A stretch of 64,000 nt of DNA from Bacillus sp. es.034 (GTDB lineage Bacteria; Bacillota; Bacilli; Bacillales; Bacillaceae_B): the NCBI RefSeq assembly GCF_002563655.1, contig NZ_PDIY01000001.1, positions 3,756,001 through 3,820,000 on the forward strand. Reading direction: 5' to 3'. This document shows, piece after piece, positions 1-9,229 of this stretch. Position 1 is the stretch's first letter. Each line of letters opens with the position of its first letter. The notes below the pieces were generated by a model. It was not told the origin of the DNA. It did no database searches and saw nothing but the letters and a program-made list of their open reading frames with translations. Position numbers and translations under genes: made by a program.

Positions 1-431
1 CTTAACCGCTTCATTCGGACACAGTGATGATATTCATGCACAAATAACGCTTCATATTCTTTTGGATCTTCCTGGTCCGTAACGAAAAAGAAGATTTCAT
101 CTTTGAAGCACACCCCTGATTTTTTCATGGATGATTGGAACATCCCCCTCTTTTCCTGTACGGGGAATAGATAGATCGGGACGCTCGGTCCATTCCACTT
201 CCGTTTATATTTTTTTTCAAAGAGAGCAAATCGTTCCCAAAGTTTCTTTTCTTTCATTTTTTCGTAAATATCTCCTGCGAGACGCGCAGAACGATACATT
301 CCGTGCTTCGTAAGGTATTGATAAAACGATTGCTGATCGTCCTTTCCATTTTTCGTTTTCTTGAGAAAATCCAAGGGATTATCGATCCACTCTGCCAACC
401 AATCATCTGTAGGTACAACTGCCACCTTCAT
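1..431 (-). CDS. yjaZ: YjaZ, DUF2268 putative Zn protease (3' end cut by window edge)
   Basis: Reading from the ATG at 431 leftward gives 143 uninterrupted codons (starting MKVAVVPTDDWLAEW) that run off the left edge. Near the visible end is HEYHH, a match to the HExxH zinc-binding signature of DUF2268 proteins, whose chemistry is not established. The position just downstream of fabF matches yjaZ in B. subtilis, which supports the symbol. An AAGAGG-like Shine-Dalgarno precedes the ATG. A hairpin separates the gene from fabF, so it probably has its own promoter. The C-terminal half lies outside the window. Confidence 0.85.
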   Translation of the reverse strand, partial: MKVAVVPTDDWLAEWIDNPLDFLKKTKNGKDDQQSFYQYLTKHGMYRSARLAGDIYEKMKEKKLWERFALFEKKYKRKWNGPSVPIYLFPVQEKRGMFQSSMKKSGVCFKDEIFFFVTDQEDPKEYEALFVHEYHHCVRMKRL

Positions 432-480
432 CCCTCTTTCCATCTTTTTAACATGTATATGTTAAAGAGGAAAGATTCAC

Positions 481-520
481 AACAAAAAGAGCCTGCTACA
501 CGTAACAGGCTCTTTTTGTT
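481..520 (-). terminator. Rho-independent terminator after fabF
   Basis: Perfect inverted repeat with 15-base arms (481-495 and 506-520), a 10-base loop and A/T-rich ends, so it could work in both directions. It overlaps the fabF stop codon and ends the fabH-fabF transcript before yjaZ. Confidence 0.85.
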
Positions 521-1763
521 AACTTTGATATTTTTTAAATACGATGGTGGCATTGTGACCGCCAAATCCTAATGAATTACTCATAGCTACATTCACTTCT
601 TGTTTTCTTGCTTCATTTGCTACGTAGTCGAGATCACAATCAGGGTCCGGCGTTTCAATATTAATGGTAGGAGGAAGAACACTGTCTTTCATCGCGAGTA
701 CAGTGAAAATCGCTTCCACTCCTCCTGCTGCCCCAAGAAGGTGGCCCGTCATTGATTTCGTCGAGCTCATGGCCAGTTTATAAGCATGGTCCCCGAACAC
801 TTCCTTCACGGCCATCGTTTCGTATTTATCATTATATGGGGTACTTGTTCCGTGGGCATTGATGTAATCCATCTCTTCCGGACGGATTCCGCCATCTTCA
901 AGTGCCATTTTCATTGCTCTTGCTCCGCCTTCTCCAGCCGGTGCCGGGGCAGTGATGTGATAGGCATCTCCGGTACATCCGTATCCGACGATTTCTGCAT
1001 AAATCGTCGCTCCACGTTTTAAAGCATGCTCCAGTTCTTCCAGAACGACGATTCCCGCTCCTTCTCCCATGACGAACCCGTCACGGTTTGAATCAAAAGG
1101 TCTTGAAGCTTTCTCGGGATCTGGATTGGTGGAAAGGGCTGTGTTGGCACAGAATCCAGCAACGGACATTTTCGTGATTGGTGCTTCTGCTCCACCGGAA
1201 ACCATCACATCCGCATCCCCGCGCTGAATGACCTTAAAGGCGTCACCGATAGAGTTTGTACCTGTTGCACAAGCCGTTACGGTACAAGAGTTGAACCCTT
1301 TGGCCCCGAGCATAATGGATACTTGTCCCGCTGCCATATCAGGTATGATCATCGGCACGAAGAACGGGCTTACCCGGCGATACCCACGTTTTTGGAAGGT
1401 TTCGTATTGTTGTTCGAATGTTTCCATTCCCCCGATACCCGAACCGATCCATACGCCGACGCGATGTGCATTTTCGTCTGTGATATCAAGTTTTGAATCT
1501 TTTACTGCCATTAACGATGCGGCAATCGCATAGTGAGTGAAGCGGTCCATCTTCCTTGCTTCTTTTCTTTCCACCCCGAACTCTTCAATATTGAAGTCTT
1601 TCAGTTCTGCCGCTACTTTGGCAGGATACTCATCGGCGTTTAAACGCGTTAAAGGCCCTACCCCCGTCTTTCCGGCCAAAATATTCGACCAGGCCGATTC
1701 AACATCATTACCTAAAGGCGTGACGCTTCCTAATCCTGTAACCACTACACGCTTTTTATTCAT
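519..1763 (-). CDS. fabF: 3-oxoacyl-ACP synthase II (KAS II)
   Basis: Encodes 414 residues, the normal FabF length. It condenses malonyl-ACP with acyl-ACP in cytoplasmic type II fatty acid elongation. The Cys-His-His triad is visible: C165 in TACATGTN, H304 in NAHGTSTP and H341 in [10 protein letters not shown]. The ATG at 1763 follows an AAGGAGA Shine-Dalgarno at good spacing. It lies 50 bp downstream of fabH and probably shares its transcript and FapR control; a strong hairpin ends the unit. No anomalies seen. Confidence 0.98.
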   Translation of the reverse strand: MNKKRVVVTGLGSVTPLGNDVESAWSNILAGKTGVGPLTRLNADEYPAKVAAELKDFNIEEFGVERKEARKMDRFTHYAIAASLMAVKDSKLDITDENAHRVGVWIGSGIGGMETFEQQYETFQKRGYRRVSPFFVPMIIPDMAAGQVSIMLGAKGFNSCTVTACATGTNSIGDAFKVIQRGDADVMVSGGAEAPITKMSVAGFCANTALSTNPDPEKASRPFDSNRDGFVMGEGAGIVVLEELEHALKRGATIYAEIVGYGCTGDAYHITAPAPAGEGGARAMKMALEDGGIRPEEMDYINAHGTSTPYNDKYETMAVKEVFGDHAYKLAMSSTKSMTGHLLGAAGGVEAIFTVLAMKDSVLPPTINIETPDPDCDLDYVANEARKQEVNVAMSNSLGFGGHNATIVFKKYQS

Positions 1764-1813
1764 TCTAATCCATCTCCTTTATCTGAAAGTTGTCGATAAG
1801 CTCCGTTACTCAA

Positions 1814-2746
1814 TTATTTACCCCAGCGCATAATGATCGCGCCCCAAGTTAAACCGCCACCGAATCCTACCATGACGACAACATCATTCTCTTTCACTCT
1901 TCCCGCTTCAAGATCTTCCACTAAAGAAACCGGGATAGAAGCCGCTGATGTATTCCCATATTTATTTACGGTCTTAGACATTTTTTCCACAGGCAGCTCA
2001 AGACGCTGCCTGGCTGCTTCCATAATACGGATATTGGCCTGGTGAGGAATCAGGAAATCTACGTCCTCTTTCCTTAAACCTGCCTTTTCAATCACATTAA
2101 TACTGGATTCACCCATTTGGCGAACAGCGAACTTAAACACTTCCCGACCGTTCATGATCAATTTTTCATCCTGATACAAATGCTTCGCTCCTGATCCGTC
2201 CGATCCTAATTCAAAAGCAAGGATTCCCTTGCCGTCCGGAACGGGTCCAAGGACCGCCGCACCGGCAGCATCCCCAAATAGGACGGCTGTGTTACGATCC
2301 TCCCAGTCAGTGATTTTGGATAATTTCTCCACACCGACCACGAGGACATTCTTATATGCACCATTATCGATGAATTGCTTTGCTGTAATCATTCCATACA
2401 TAAATCCCGCACATGCGGCACTGATATCCATTGCAGCCGCCTTCTTGGCTCCCAATCGCTCTTGAAGGAGGCAGGCAACAGATGGGAATGGATGATCCGG
2501 GGTAACGGTGGCAACCATGATCAGGTCGATGTCCTCGGGATTGACCTCCGCATCAGCAATTGCCTTCTTTGCGGCTTCGAAAGCCATATCAGATGTATTT
2601 GTTTCATTATTTGCTATTCTTCTTTCTTCAATGCCTGTCCTCGTCCGGATCCATTCATCCGAAGTATCCACCATTTTCTCAAGGTCCGCGTTCGTTAAGA
2701 TCTTTTCAGGAAGATAACGTCCAATTCCAATAATACCTGTATTCAT
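1814..2746 (-). CDS. fabH: 3-oxoacyl-ACP synthase III (KAS III, FabHA type)
   Basis: A 310-residue FabH that starts fatty acid synthesis by condensing acyl-CoA with malonyl-ACP. The Cys-His-Asn triad is intact: C112 in [10 protein letters not shown]235 in PHQANIR and N265 in KYGNTSAAS. In Bacillus this enzyme prefers branched primers. It is the first gene of the fabH-fabF unit, with a FapR-like operator 60-80 bp upstream. The med-comZ neighbourhood matches fabHA of B. subtilis. A second, divergent KAS III-like protein lies at 61815-62819 and lacks the Asn. Confidence 0.97.
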   Translation of the reverse strand: MNTGIIGIGRYLPEKILTNADLEKMVDTSDEWIRTRTGIEERRIANNETNTSDMAFEAAKKAIADAEVNPEDIDLIMVATVTPDHPFPSVACLLQERLGAKKAAAMDISAACAGFMYGMITAKQFIDNGAYKNVLVVGVEKLSKITDWEDRNTAVLFGDAAGAAVLGPVPDGKGILAFELGSDGSGAKHLYQDEKLIMNGREVFKFAVRQMGESSINVIEKAGLRKEDVDFLIPHQANIRIMEAARQRLELPVEKMSKTVNKYGNTSAASIPVSLVEDLEAGRVKENDVVVMVGFGGGLTWGAIIMRWGK

Positions 2747-2805
2747 ACTGGCGTTCCCTACTTTCGTTTATGTTTTTTTACTATACTCAATGGTTATTAT
2801 CAATT

Positions 2806-2824
2806 ATTATGACTTGGTACTAAT
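2806..2824 (-). promoter_or_regulatory. FapR-like operator upstream of fabH
   Basis: On the minus strand the sequence is ATTAGTACC-AAG-TCATAAT. The left half matches the FapR consensus (ATTAGTACC-TGA-TACTAAT as I recall it) exactly and the right half imperfectly. A TATAGT -10-like element lies downstream at 2780-2785. FapR represses fatty acid synthesis genes and is released by malonyl-CoA. The call rests on motif similarity and the downstream gene. Confidence 0.7.
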
Positions 2825-2893
2825 TTTATCGAAGATTTCTACTTTCTGCAATTATTTTTTACTTATCCCTACTTTCTACACGTTTTTGACGAT

Positions 2894-2934
2894 AAAAAAC
2901 GGGCCACCGAAAATTCCGATAACCCGTTCTTTTT
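2894..2934 (-). terminator. Terminator after comZ
   Basis: On the minus strand, AACGGG pairs with CCCGTT around an imperfect inner stem and is followed by a run of T. It sits 7 bp after the comZ stop and separates med-comZ from fabH. Confidence 0.65.
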
Positions 2935-2940
2935 AAACAC

Positions 2941-3129
2941 TTATTCTCTATGTAAGGCATCCTGCTTGCCTAATTCATAGGCTTCACTCATGACCTGTGT
3001 GAACAGTGTCATGAATGGCTGCAGCATTTCAGGAGAGAACTCGACTCCCGCTTGATCGAGCTGTTCCTTCGCTTGAGGAAAATACTTCATGGCAATCTGC
3101 ATAAACTCCATTGTTTTGTCCTGATTCAT
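2941..3129 (-). CDS. comZ: ComZ, competence regulator
   Basis: A 62-residue protein (MNQDKTMEFMQIAMKYFPQA at the start) with the size and context of ComZ, which in B. subtilis is a negative regulator of the competence gene comG. Its start codon overlaps the med stop codon in an ATGA arrangement (3126-3129), so it is translationally coupled to med. A terminator follows. Assignment rests on sequence pattern and the med/fabH neighbourhood. Confidence 0.9.
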   Translation of the reverse strand: MNQDKTMEFMQIAMKYFPQAKEQLDQAGVEFSPEMLQPFMTLFTQVMSEAYELGKQDALHRE

Positions 3130-4094
3130 TGCTTCGATTCCTTTCCATTCGGCAATTTGCCGGTATCAATATAGTCCTTGATATGTTGCTTCATTTCAGA
3201 TTGAAAATCTTTCGGAATGAGCGGACTGAATTTGCCCATTGAGATCACACCGTCTTCAAAATCAAATTCCAGGTTGCCTGACTTTAGCTCATCTTGGGCG
3301 AACTTATCTGCTACTACTTCATACAACTTATCAGCCTGCTGGACAGTGCTTGTCAAGACCGTTGATTCCCCGAGATCGGATTGATCGGATACGTACCCTA
3401 TGGCATAGAGTCCTTTTTCCTTAAGCTTTTCGATTACAGCTACATTATAGCCGTCACCTGCAGGATACACAACATCGGTATCCTCATTTAGTAAAGTGTC
3501 CAACTCTTTAAGGGCCCTCTCTTGGTCGTCCCAATGATTGGTGTACTCTACGTTAATCTCCGTCTCACTGTTTTGATACTTCGCTCCATCTATAAACCCT
3601 TGAACTTCAGGCTGCCACTCGAAAGCCGCAATCACACCGATCTTATTCGTTTTAGAGTGAAAGGCTGCTGTCATTCCTCCGAAAAAGCCCATTGCGTATC
3701 CCTTGAATTGTAGGCTTGTCGTGTTTTTCTCCGTGGCATGTCCGTTAAAGCTGACGAAATGCATATCGGGATGTTCCCCTGATAATTCATTGAAGACATC
3801 CACATACTCACTTCCGTGTCCAAATACTAAGGTGACATCCTTATCATCAAATTCCTCTACTGCCTGCTTGATTGATGTATCATTTTTCATTCCCTCTTTA
3901 TAGAACACGTCTGCATGATAATCGGATTGTATTTTTAGTAATCCTTTGTAACCTTTTGTTCCCCATACTCCATCATTCACGGCTTCCGGAACAAGTAAAC
4001 CAACCTTTTCTATCTCTTCGCTGTCCCCTGCCGAACAACCACTTAGTCCAACCAGGAATACAATCAGGAAAAACGTGTACCATTTCTTATTCAT
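3126..4094 (-). CDS. med: Med, BMP-family lipoprotein, competence activator
   Basis: 322 residues from the ATG at 4094. An AAAGGAG Shine-Dalgarno lies 9 nt upstream; the further upstream TTG at 4103 abuts that site and is unlikely to be used. The N-terminus is a lipoprotein signal with lipobox LSGC (Cys20). The remainder is a basic membrane protein (BMP) type periplasmic-binding fold. Med is a positive regulator of comK in B. subtilis. It forms an operon with comZ. Whether it binds a nucleoside-like ligand, as BMP relatives do, cannot be read from sequence. Confidence 0.93.
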   Translation of the reverse strand: MNKKWYTFFLIVFLVGLSGCSAGDSEEIEKVGLLVPEAVNDGVWGTKGYKGLLKIQSDYHADVFYKEGMKNDTSIKQAVEEFDDKDVTLVFGHGSEYVDVFNELSGEHPDMHFVSFNGHATEKNTTSLQFKGYAMGFFGGMTAAFHSKTNKIGVIAAFEWQPEVQGFIDGAKYQNSETEINVEYTNHWDDQERALKELDTLLNEDTDVVYPAGDGYNVAVIEKLKEKGLYAIGYVSDQSDLGESTVLTSTVQQADKLYEVVADKFAQDELKSGNLEFDFEDGVISMGKFSPLIPKDFQSEMKQHIKDYIDTGKLPNGKESKQ

Positions 4095-4195
4095 GTGCAG
4101 CAACTCCTTTAAAGCCCATGCAGCATCTATAAAAGGTTCATTACATCATCCCTATTTTACCCTCACCTGTATCAACATGAAAAGGAAAAGTTTTC

Positions 4196-4924
4196 TCATT
4201 CCTCCATTTCATGCAAGCGTATCCCTTTTTCTTGTTGATCAATGATACACTTGTGAGACTTGGATGGTCTGACAATCACTTCTTTTCCAACTGGATCGAT
4301 TTCACAGTGACCAGCTGAAAACGTTTTAGTTGTAATATATGATAGAGCTTCATTCCAGCTCCTGTCTGAGAGTGGCTTCAAGGTAAAGGTGTCTTTTTTT
4401 GAAGAAAGATTGACAATCATTTTGGCTGCGTCCTTCACATAAATAGCCCCCGAGGGATCATCTACATAATCCGTTACGTCCCGTCTGCCGGTCAAAATCT
4501 GTGCAAACAGGAATTCTTCCGGTTGATGGATGCCATATAACGTTGGAAGGTAGAAGATAGCTCCATCCTCTTCAAAACCTCTATTTCCTTTCCCGTTGGA
4601 ATAGACTCGAATCACTTGGAAGGGTTGGTCCACTTTTTTGAGCAGTTCATCAACTTCTGATAAATACCCCGCTCTATTCCCTCTTACCTGATCGTAGTAA
4701 GGAAGGAACACACTGGACCCTGAGCGTACGCTTTTATCCCATTCCCCATAAGGTACGTACTCCAGGTTTGCATTCCTTCCAATTTCCATCCATTTATCCT
4801 TCGTCTCCTTGTGCTCATCGATGGCGGTCACGGTCCATCCTTTTTCCAGAAGGGCATGACAGAGTTCAAATCCCAAAAACTGTTGTGCAGCAAAAACGAA
4901 TGCATGATGGTTCAAGTCAATCAC
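4196..4924 (-). CDS. yjaV: YjaV-like NAD(P)-binding-fold protein of unknown function
   Basis: 242 residues. The N-terminus (VFAAQQFLGFELCHALLEKG then a beta strand ending in D) looks like a Rossmann strand-helix-strand, but the glycine-rich loop is degenerate. Position between yjaU and med matches B. subtilis yjaV. The start is 13 bp after the yjaU stop, so the two are probably cotranscribed. A 100-bp gap separates it from med. No catalytic motif was recognised. Confidence 0.75.
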   Translation of the reverse strand: MIDLNHHAFVFAAQQFLGFELCHALLEKGWTVTAIDEHKETKDKWMEIGRNANLEYVPYGEWDKSVRSGSSVFLPYYDQVRGNRAGYLSEVDELLKKVDQPFQVIRVYSNGKGNRGFEEDGAIFYLPTLYGIHQPEEFLFAQILTGRRDVTDYVDDPSGAIYVKDAAKMIVNLSSKKDTFTLKPLSDRSWNEALSYITTKTFSAGHCEIDPVGKEVIVRPSKSHKCIIDQQEKGIRLHEMEE

Positions 4925-4937
4925 TCCAATTTATTAG

Positions 4938-5681
4938 TTATAACTCTTTCTCATGCAGGGAAAAGTAAGATGCGATCTTCCCTCCAAGAGACCCTCGCTT
5001 CTCAGGAAGAACAAAGAATAGATCCGTTGAAATTCCTTGTGCTAAACGCTCCGTATATATATCTTTTATGAGAGTGAATTGATTTTTATAACGATTTAGA
5101 GTCATTGACTGAACAATATACAGGGGAATAGGGATCTCCTGGAATATTTTGTAGTCCTGTGATTGTTGTGAGATAATTGCCTCACAATCCTCTTCCTTCA
5201 TCTTCAGCATGAAGGAAAGTTCTTTTATCACTTTTTTATAAAAGAATTTCTGTTCTTTTTCTTGTTCTAAATGGTGATACATTGATACGCAGGGAGAGAG
5301 CAGGACGGCACTCCTGATATCATTTGCCAATTTCGGATAAAGATTTTTCAATACTAATGCTCCCATTCCTTCAGCCAAAATGTGGATCTTCCCATTAATG
5401 ATTTCGTTCCGCTTCACATGCTGATAGAGTCGCCTGGCCAATTGCACGGCTTGATCGCTACCCCAATTCGCTCCATACAGATTACTATAATATACAATGT
5501 ACCCCTTGGCTGTCAGCTCTTGAATCCACTTATACCGCGCCTCATGCTGCACCCAGAAACTGCTCTTTTCGTCTACATAGTGATGGGAGTCCCCTATAAT
5601 CATTACAGCGAATCCATTTGGTCGTTCAGGGTAATGGATCATGCACCACTCTTGCTCTAATTGAAACAATCGTTGATACAT
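4938..5681 (-). CDS. yjaU: YjaU-like alpha/beta-hydrolase-fold protein
   Basis: 247 residues from the ATG at 5681, preceded by an AAAGGAGA site. The pattern VMIIGDSHHYVD ... HILAEGMGALVLKNLYPKLA ... AVLLSPCVS resembles an alpha/beta hydrolase, but the nucleophile-elbow position reads AEGMGA and lacks the usual Ser, so activity is doubtful. Synteny (yjaU-yjaV-med-comZ) supports the name. It is the first gene of a minus-strand unit diverging from yjzD. Confidence 0.75.
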   Translation of the reverse strand: MYQRLFQLEQEWCMIHYPERPNGFAVMIIGDSHHYVDEKSSFWVQHEARYKWIQELTAKGYIVYYSNLYGANWGSDQAVQLARRLYQHVKRNEIINGKIHILAEGMGALVLKNLYPKLANDIRSAVLLSPCVSMYHHLEQEKEQKFFYKKVIKELSFMLKMKEEDCEAIISQQSQDYKIFQEIPIPLYIVQSMTLNRYKNQFTLIKDIYTERLAQGISTDLFFVLPEKRGSLGGKIASYFSLHEKEL

Positions 5682-5930
5682 TTAAATTTCTCCTTTTACA
5701 TACTGAGTCTCTATAGTTTATGTAAAGAGACTGCATTTGTAAGGGAGATAGCCCATAGGAAACCTTTTATTTATAAATTTTCGGCCCCTATCCTACTACA
5801 GATGACAGGGTTTACATTTCACAGATTAGTCATTTATTAATTGGTGAAGCTGTGGTAAACTAATAAAGATTGAAAAGAGTGACAACATATGAGTGAATGT
5901 GTTCAATACATAGGAATGAGGTGACTTGGC

Positions 5931-6113
5931 GTGAGATTTTTTTGGATGTTCTTCTGGGCTTTTGCATTGTCCGAAATGCTGACTTACGTTGTAAGTTCAA
6001 TGAATGGAAACGAATTTCATTTTCAAACAGGATTAATCCTTTCCGTTTGTTTCACGGTACTGGTATTCCTGATCACGCTTGTTATTCCAAACGAGCCTGT
6101 AGAAAACCATTAA
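5931..6113 (+). CDS. yjzD: YjzD, small membrane protein (DUF2929)
   Basis: A 60-residue, very hydrophobic protein starting at GTG 5931 with a GAGGTG site 6 nt upstream. It has two predicted membrane helices (about residues 3-20 and 30-52) and a short polar tail (EPVENH). Size and sequence match the DUF2929/YjzD family of unknown function. It is on the plus strand, convergent with clpB and sharing its terminator. The 249-bp region upstream (5682-5930) is divergent with yjaU and shows no clear motif. Confidence 0.85.
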   Translation: MRFFWMFFWAFALSEMLTYVVSSMNGNEFHFQTGLILSVCFTVLVFLITLVIPNEPVENH

Positions 6114-6117
6114 GAAA

Positions 6118-6143
6118 AGCAGCCAAATCCGGCTGCTTTTTTT
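6118..6143. terminator. Shared bidirectional terminator yjzD/clpB
   Basis: AGCAGCC-AAATCC-GGCTGCT followed by six T on the plus strand and preceded by AAAA. It overlaps the clpB stop codon (6142-6144), so it can serve both convergent genes. Confidence 0.85.
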
Positions 6144-8733
6144 AATGAATCGCCAGACCATTTTCATCTGCATCAATCGTGATGGTTTGACCCTGTTGGA
6201 TATTTCCGGCAATGAGCTCCCTTGCAAGCTTGGTCTCGATTTCCCTTTGAAGGTATCTTTTTAAAGGACGTGCCCCATACACGGGATCATAGGCGGATTC
6301 CGCTATGAATTCCTTCGCCCCCTCTGTCAGGGTAAGGATGATTTGCTGTTCCTCTACCCGATGCTGAAGGTCCTCGATGAGTTTATCAATGATCCCCTTA
6401 ATGTTCTGGATGCTCAATGGTTTAAAGAGAATAATGTCATCCACACGGTTAAGGAATTCAGGGCGGAAAGCAGATCGCAGCTGACCCATGACGAGATCTT
6501 TCGTTTTAGAGTCAATCTCTTCCTCCCCTTTATTCCGTTCAAGGAGATGAGCAGAACCGATATTGGAGGTCATGATGATCACCGTGTTTTTACAATCACT
6601 GGTCCTCCCCTGAGAATCAGTGATCCTGCCATCGTCAAGCATTTGCAGAAGAATATTGAATACTTCGGGATGAGCCTTTTCAATTTCATCCAGTAAGATG
6701 ACTGAATACGGTTTACGCCTGATCGCTTCCGTCAGCTGACCGCCTTCTTCATAGCCAACATATCCAGGAGGTGCACCGATCAAACGGGATACCGCATGCT
6801 TCTCCATGTATTCAGACATATCGATTCGGATCATTTGTTCTTCACTGTCAAATAACGTTTGGGCGAGTGTCTTCGCAAGCTCTGTCTTCCCGACTCCTGT
6901 AGGCCCTAAGAAAATGAAAGAACCAATCGGTCTGTTCGGATCCTTTATCCCTGCCCTTGCACGAATGACGGCATCACTGACCAGCTGTACAGCTTCATCC
7001 TGGCCGATCACCCGTTCATGAAGAATGTGATCAAGCTTCAACAACTTCTCCCTTTCTCCTTCTACAAGCTTTGTGACCGGGATCCCTGTCCATCTCGCCA
7101 CAATGTTGGCCACTTCTTCTTCTGTCACTTCTTCACGAAGAAGGCGCCCTTCCTGTTCTTTCATCATTTCCTGCTCTACCGCAGCAAGTTCTTTCTCCAT
7201 GGCCGGTATCCGTCCGTGCCTGAGCTCAGCGGCTTTATTCAAATCATAATCACTTTCGGCTTCTTCCAACTGGCGCCGGAGTTTCTCCAGTTCTTCCCGC
7301 TTCTCCTGTACGACAGAGATACTTTCTTTCTCCTGTTGCCATTTTAATTTCATAGTATTCGCTTTTTCCTTCAGATTGCTTAAATCTTCACGGATACGTC
7401 CGAGCCGCTCCAGGCTTGCCGCATCCTTTTCCTTATTCAACGCTGCTTCCTCAATTTCGAGCTGCATCACTTTACGGGTGACTTCATCGAGCTCTGACGG
7501 CATCGAATCGATTTCCGTCCGGATCATCGCACATGCTTCATCGATCAGGTCGATGGCTTTATCAGGGAGGAACCGGTCTGATATATAACGATCGGACAGG
7601 CTGGACGCAGCTACGATGGCCCGGTCATGAATATTGACCCCATGATGGATCTCGAATCGTTCCTTCAAGCCTCTCAGGATGGAAATCGTATCCTCCACAT
7701 TCGGTTCCTGTACAAGCACTTGTTGAAAGCGTCTTTCCAGGGCGGGATCCTTCTCAATATACTTTCGGTATTCATTGAGGGTCGTTGCCCCGATGCAGTG
7801 AAGCTCCCCTCTGGCAAGCATGGGCTTCAGGATATTCCCCGCATCCATGGCCCCCTCTGTTTTTCCTGCACCGACAATCGTATGGAGTTCATCTATGAAA
7901 AGAAGAATGCGTCCTTCACTCTTTTTCACCACTTGGAGTACGGCCTTCAGCCGCTCTTCAAACTCACCCCTGAATTTCGCTCCAGCAACTAAAGAGCTCA
8001 TATCAAGCTCGAAAATCGTCTTATCCTTCAAGCCTTCAGGAACGTCCTTACGAACAATCCTCTGGGCTAGACCTTCCACGATGGCGGTTTTCCCTACTCC
8101 CGGCTCTCCGATCAAGACGGGGTTATTCTTCGTTTTCCGTGAAAGAATGCGAATGACGTGGCGAATTTCACTATCTCTCCCGATGACAGGATCGATTCTC
8201 CCTGACCTCACATCCGCCACAAGATCCCTTCCGTATTTCTTCAATGCTTCATATTTCACTTCCGGGTTTTGTGTCGTCACCTTGCTCCCTCCTCTTATTT
8301 CTTCAATGATTTCTCTTATGTTCTTTTCCGTTACCGCCTGCTGCATTAAGTACTGCGTAATTGGATGCTGCTTCTGCTTCCACAAGGCAAGTGCAAGATG
8401 CTCAATGGACATGTAGTCATCTTCCCATTTACGTTTCATACTCTCACTATCTGCGAAAAGTTGATGGATATCCCTAGAAAGAAACTGTCCATATTGGATC
8501 CCTTCCCCGTGGACTGCAGGGATGTCATCTACCTTCCCATCGATCCATTCCGTCAATAACTGAATGGTTATCCCCGCCCGTTCATATATGGTGCGAAGGA
8601 AGCTATCTTCCGGCCCGAGCAGGGACTTCCACAAATGAAGGGCACTTATATCTGTATGTAGCTTTTCTGTGGCCAATTGACCAGCCAAAGCCAACCCTTC
8701 CTGAATGCTGTGGGTCATGTTATCAAGATTCAT
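6142..8733 (-). CDS. clpB: ClpB, ATP-dependent disaggregase
   Basis: 863 residues from the ATG at 8733 ([19 protein letters not shown]), which has a GAGGTGG Shine-Dalgarno; the longer open frame upstream would cross the promoter and CtsR site. Order: Clp N-domain, AAA-1 with GEPGVGKT, a long coiled-coil middle domain (about residues 400-520), and AAA-2 with GPTGVGKT. The coiled coil distinguishes it from ClpC. ClpB works with DnaK to resolubilise aggregates. B. subtilis 168 lacks it while many other Bacillus carry it. Regulation by CtsR is predicted from the operator at 8751-8767. Confidence 0.96.
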   Translation of the reverse strand: MNLDNMTHSIQEGLALAGQLATEKLHTDISALHLWKSLLGPEDSFLRTIYERAGITIQLLTEWIDGKVDDIPAVHGEGIQYGQFLSRDIHQLFADSESMKRKWEDDYMSIEHLALALWKQKQHPITQYLMQQAVTEKNIREIIEEIRGGSKVTTQNPEVKYEALKKYGRDLVADVRSGRIDPVIGRDSEIRHVIRILSRKTKNNPVLIGEPGVGKTAIVEGLAQRIVRKDVPEGLKDKTIFELDMSSLVAGAKFRGEFEERLKAVLQVVKKSEGRILLFIDELHTIVGAGKTEGAMDAGNILKPMLARGELHCIGATTLNEYRKYIEKDPALERRFQQVLVQEPNVEDTISILRGLKERFEIHHGVNIHDRAIVAASSLSDRYISDRFLPDKAIDLIDEACAMIRTEIDSMPSELDEVTRKVMQLEIEEAALNKEKDAASLERLGRIREDLSNLKEKANTMKLKWQQEKESISVVQEKREELEKLRRQLEEAESDYDLNKAAELRHGRIPAMEKELAAVEQEMMKEQEGRLLREEVTEEEVANIVARWTGIPVTKLVEGEREKLLKLDHILHERVIGQDEAVQLVSDAVIRARAGIKDPNRPIGSFIFLGPTGVGKTELAKTLAQTLFDSEEQMIRIDMSEYMEKHAVSRLIGAPPGYVGYEEGGQLTEAIRRKPYSVILLDEIEKAHPEVFNILLQMLDDGRITDSQGRTSDCKNTVIIMTSNIGSAHLLERNKGEEEIDSKTKDLVMGQLRSAFRPEFLNRVDDIILFKPLSIQNIKGIIDKLIEDLQHRVEEQQIILTLTEGAKEFIAESAYDPVYGARPLKRYLQREIETKLARELIAGNIQQGQTITIDADENGLAIH

Positions 8734-8750
8734 TTTCTGCCACCTCACAT

Positions 8751-8782
8751 TTTGACCTTCATTGACCTTTAATGACATTATA
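8751..8782 (-). promoter_or_regulatory. clpB promoter -10 and CtsR operator
   Basis: On the minus strand a perfect TATAAT lies at 8777-8782. About 9 bp downstream is GGTCAAT-GAA-GGTCAAA (8751-8767), which matches the CtsR heptad repeat (RGTCAAA-NAN-RGTCAAA) at all but one position. The operator would overlap the transcription start and block RNA polymerase until heat inactivates CtsR. No good -35 was found. Confidence 0.82.
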
Positions 8783-8811
8783 TCCCTTTCATTAGAAAAA
8801 GGAAAAGAAAA

Positions 8812-8850
8812 AGGAACAAGGATTGCCTTGAATGGGGCACCCTTGTTCCT
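8812..8850 (-). terminator. Terminator after yjzC
   Basis: AGGAACAAGG (8812-8821) is the perfect complement of CCTTGTTCCT (8841-8850). On the minus strand the stem is followed by a T-rich stretch. It separates yjzC from the clpB promoter. Confidence 0.75.
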
Positions 8851-8855
8851 GGTGG

Positions 8856-9035
8856 TTAAGGTTTTCTCATATACGACCATAGGCGGTTATGGTTAGAGTT
8901 CTCAGGAAACCTGTCCCCTGCTTTCAAACGCAGTTTTTGCGGATTCTTTACCATGCTCCCGGTTTCACCGATTTCTATATACTCACCATTGTTCGGTGCC
9001 TTTTCGCCGGCCCTGAATTGTCGTGACTGTCCCAT
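8856..9035 (-). CDS. yjzC: YjzC family small protein
   Basis: A 59-residue basic protein beginning [20 protein letters not shown]. The ATG at 9035 has a GGAGGGG site; a longer upstream frame exists but lacks a ribosome site. It matches the YjzC family, conserved next to yjzD in Bacillus, function unknown. No signal peptide or membrane segment. Own terminator on the clpB side. Confidence 0.85.
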   Translation of the reverse strand: MGQSRQFRAGEKAPNNGEYIEIGETGSMVKNPQKLRLKAGDRFPENSNHNRLWSYMRKP

Positions 9036-9162
9036 TTTTACCCCTCCTTTTTCGAAGCAATGCTTCTTTCCTATTTTTCTACAAGCATGACCTTTCATGC
9101 ATGCCAGATGAAGGATAAATCTGATTTTCCCATTAAGGTTTGATTAACTTTCGGAAAAAGGC

Positions 9163-9192
9163 TTTACAGTCTTTCCTTTAATGGTGTTAAAT
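9163..9192 (+). promoter_or_regulatory. Probable SigA promoter of uppP
   Basis: TTTACA (9163-9168), 18-bp spacer, TTAAAT (9187-9192), about 38 bp upstream of the uppP start and its GGAGG site (9218-9222). Confidence 0.55.
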
Positions 9193-9229
9193 TAAAAAAT
9201 GTGGAGAAAAAAAGCTTGGAGGATATACA

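Noticed and set aside
786-1022. Antisense open frames over fabF, clpB, addA and other genes
   Set aside because: They lie entirely within well-supported genes on the other strand, with no ribosome sites and no family resemblance.
8734-8880. Longer N-terminus of ClpB
   Set aside because: It would cover the TATAAT, the CtsR operator and the yjzC terminator; the family start is at 8733.
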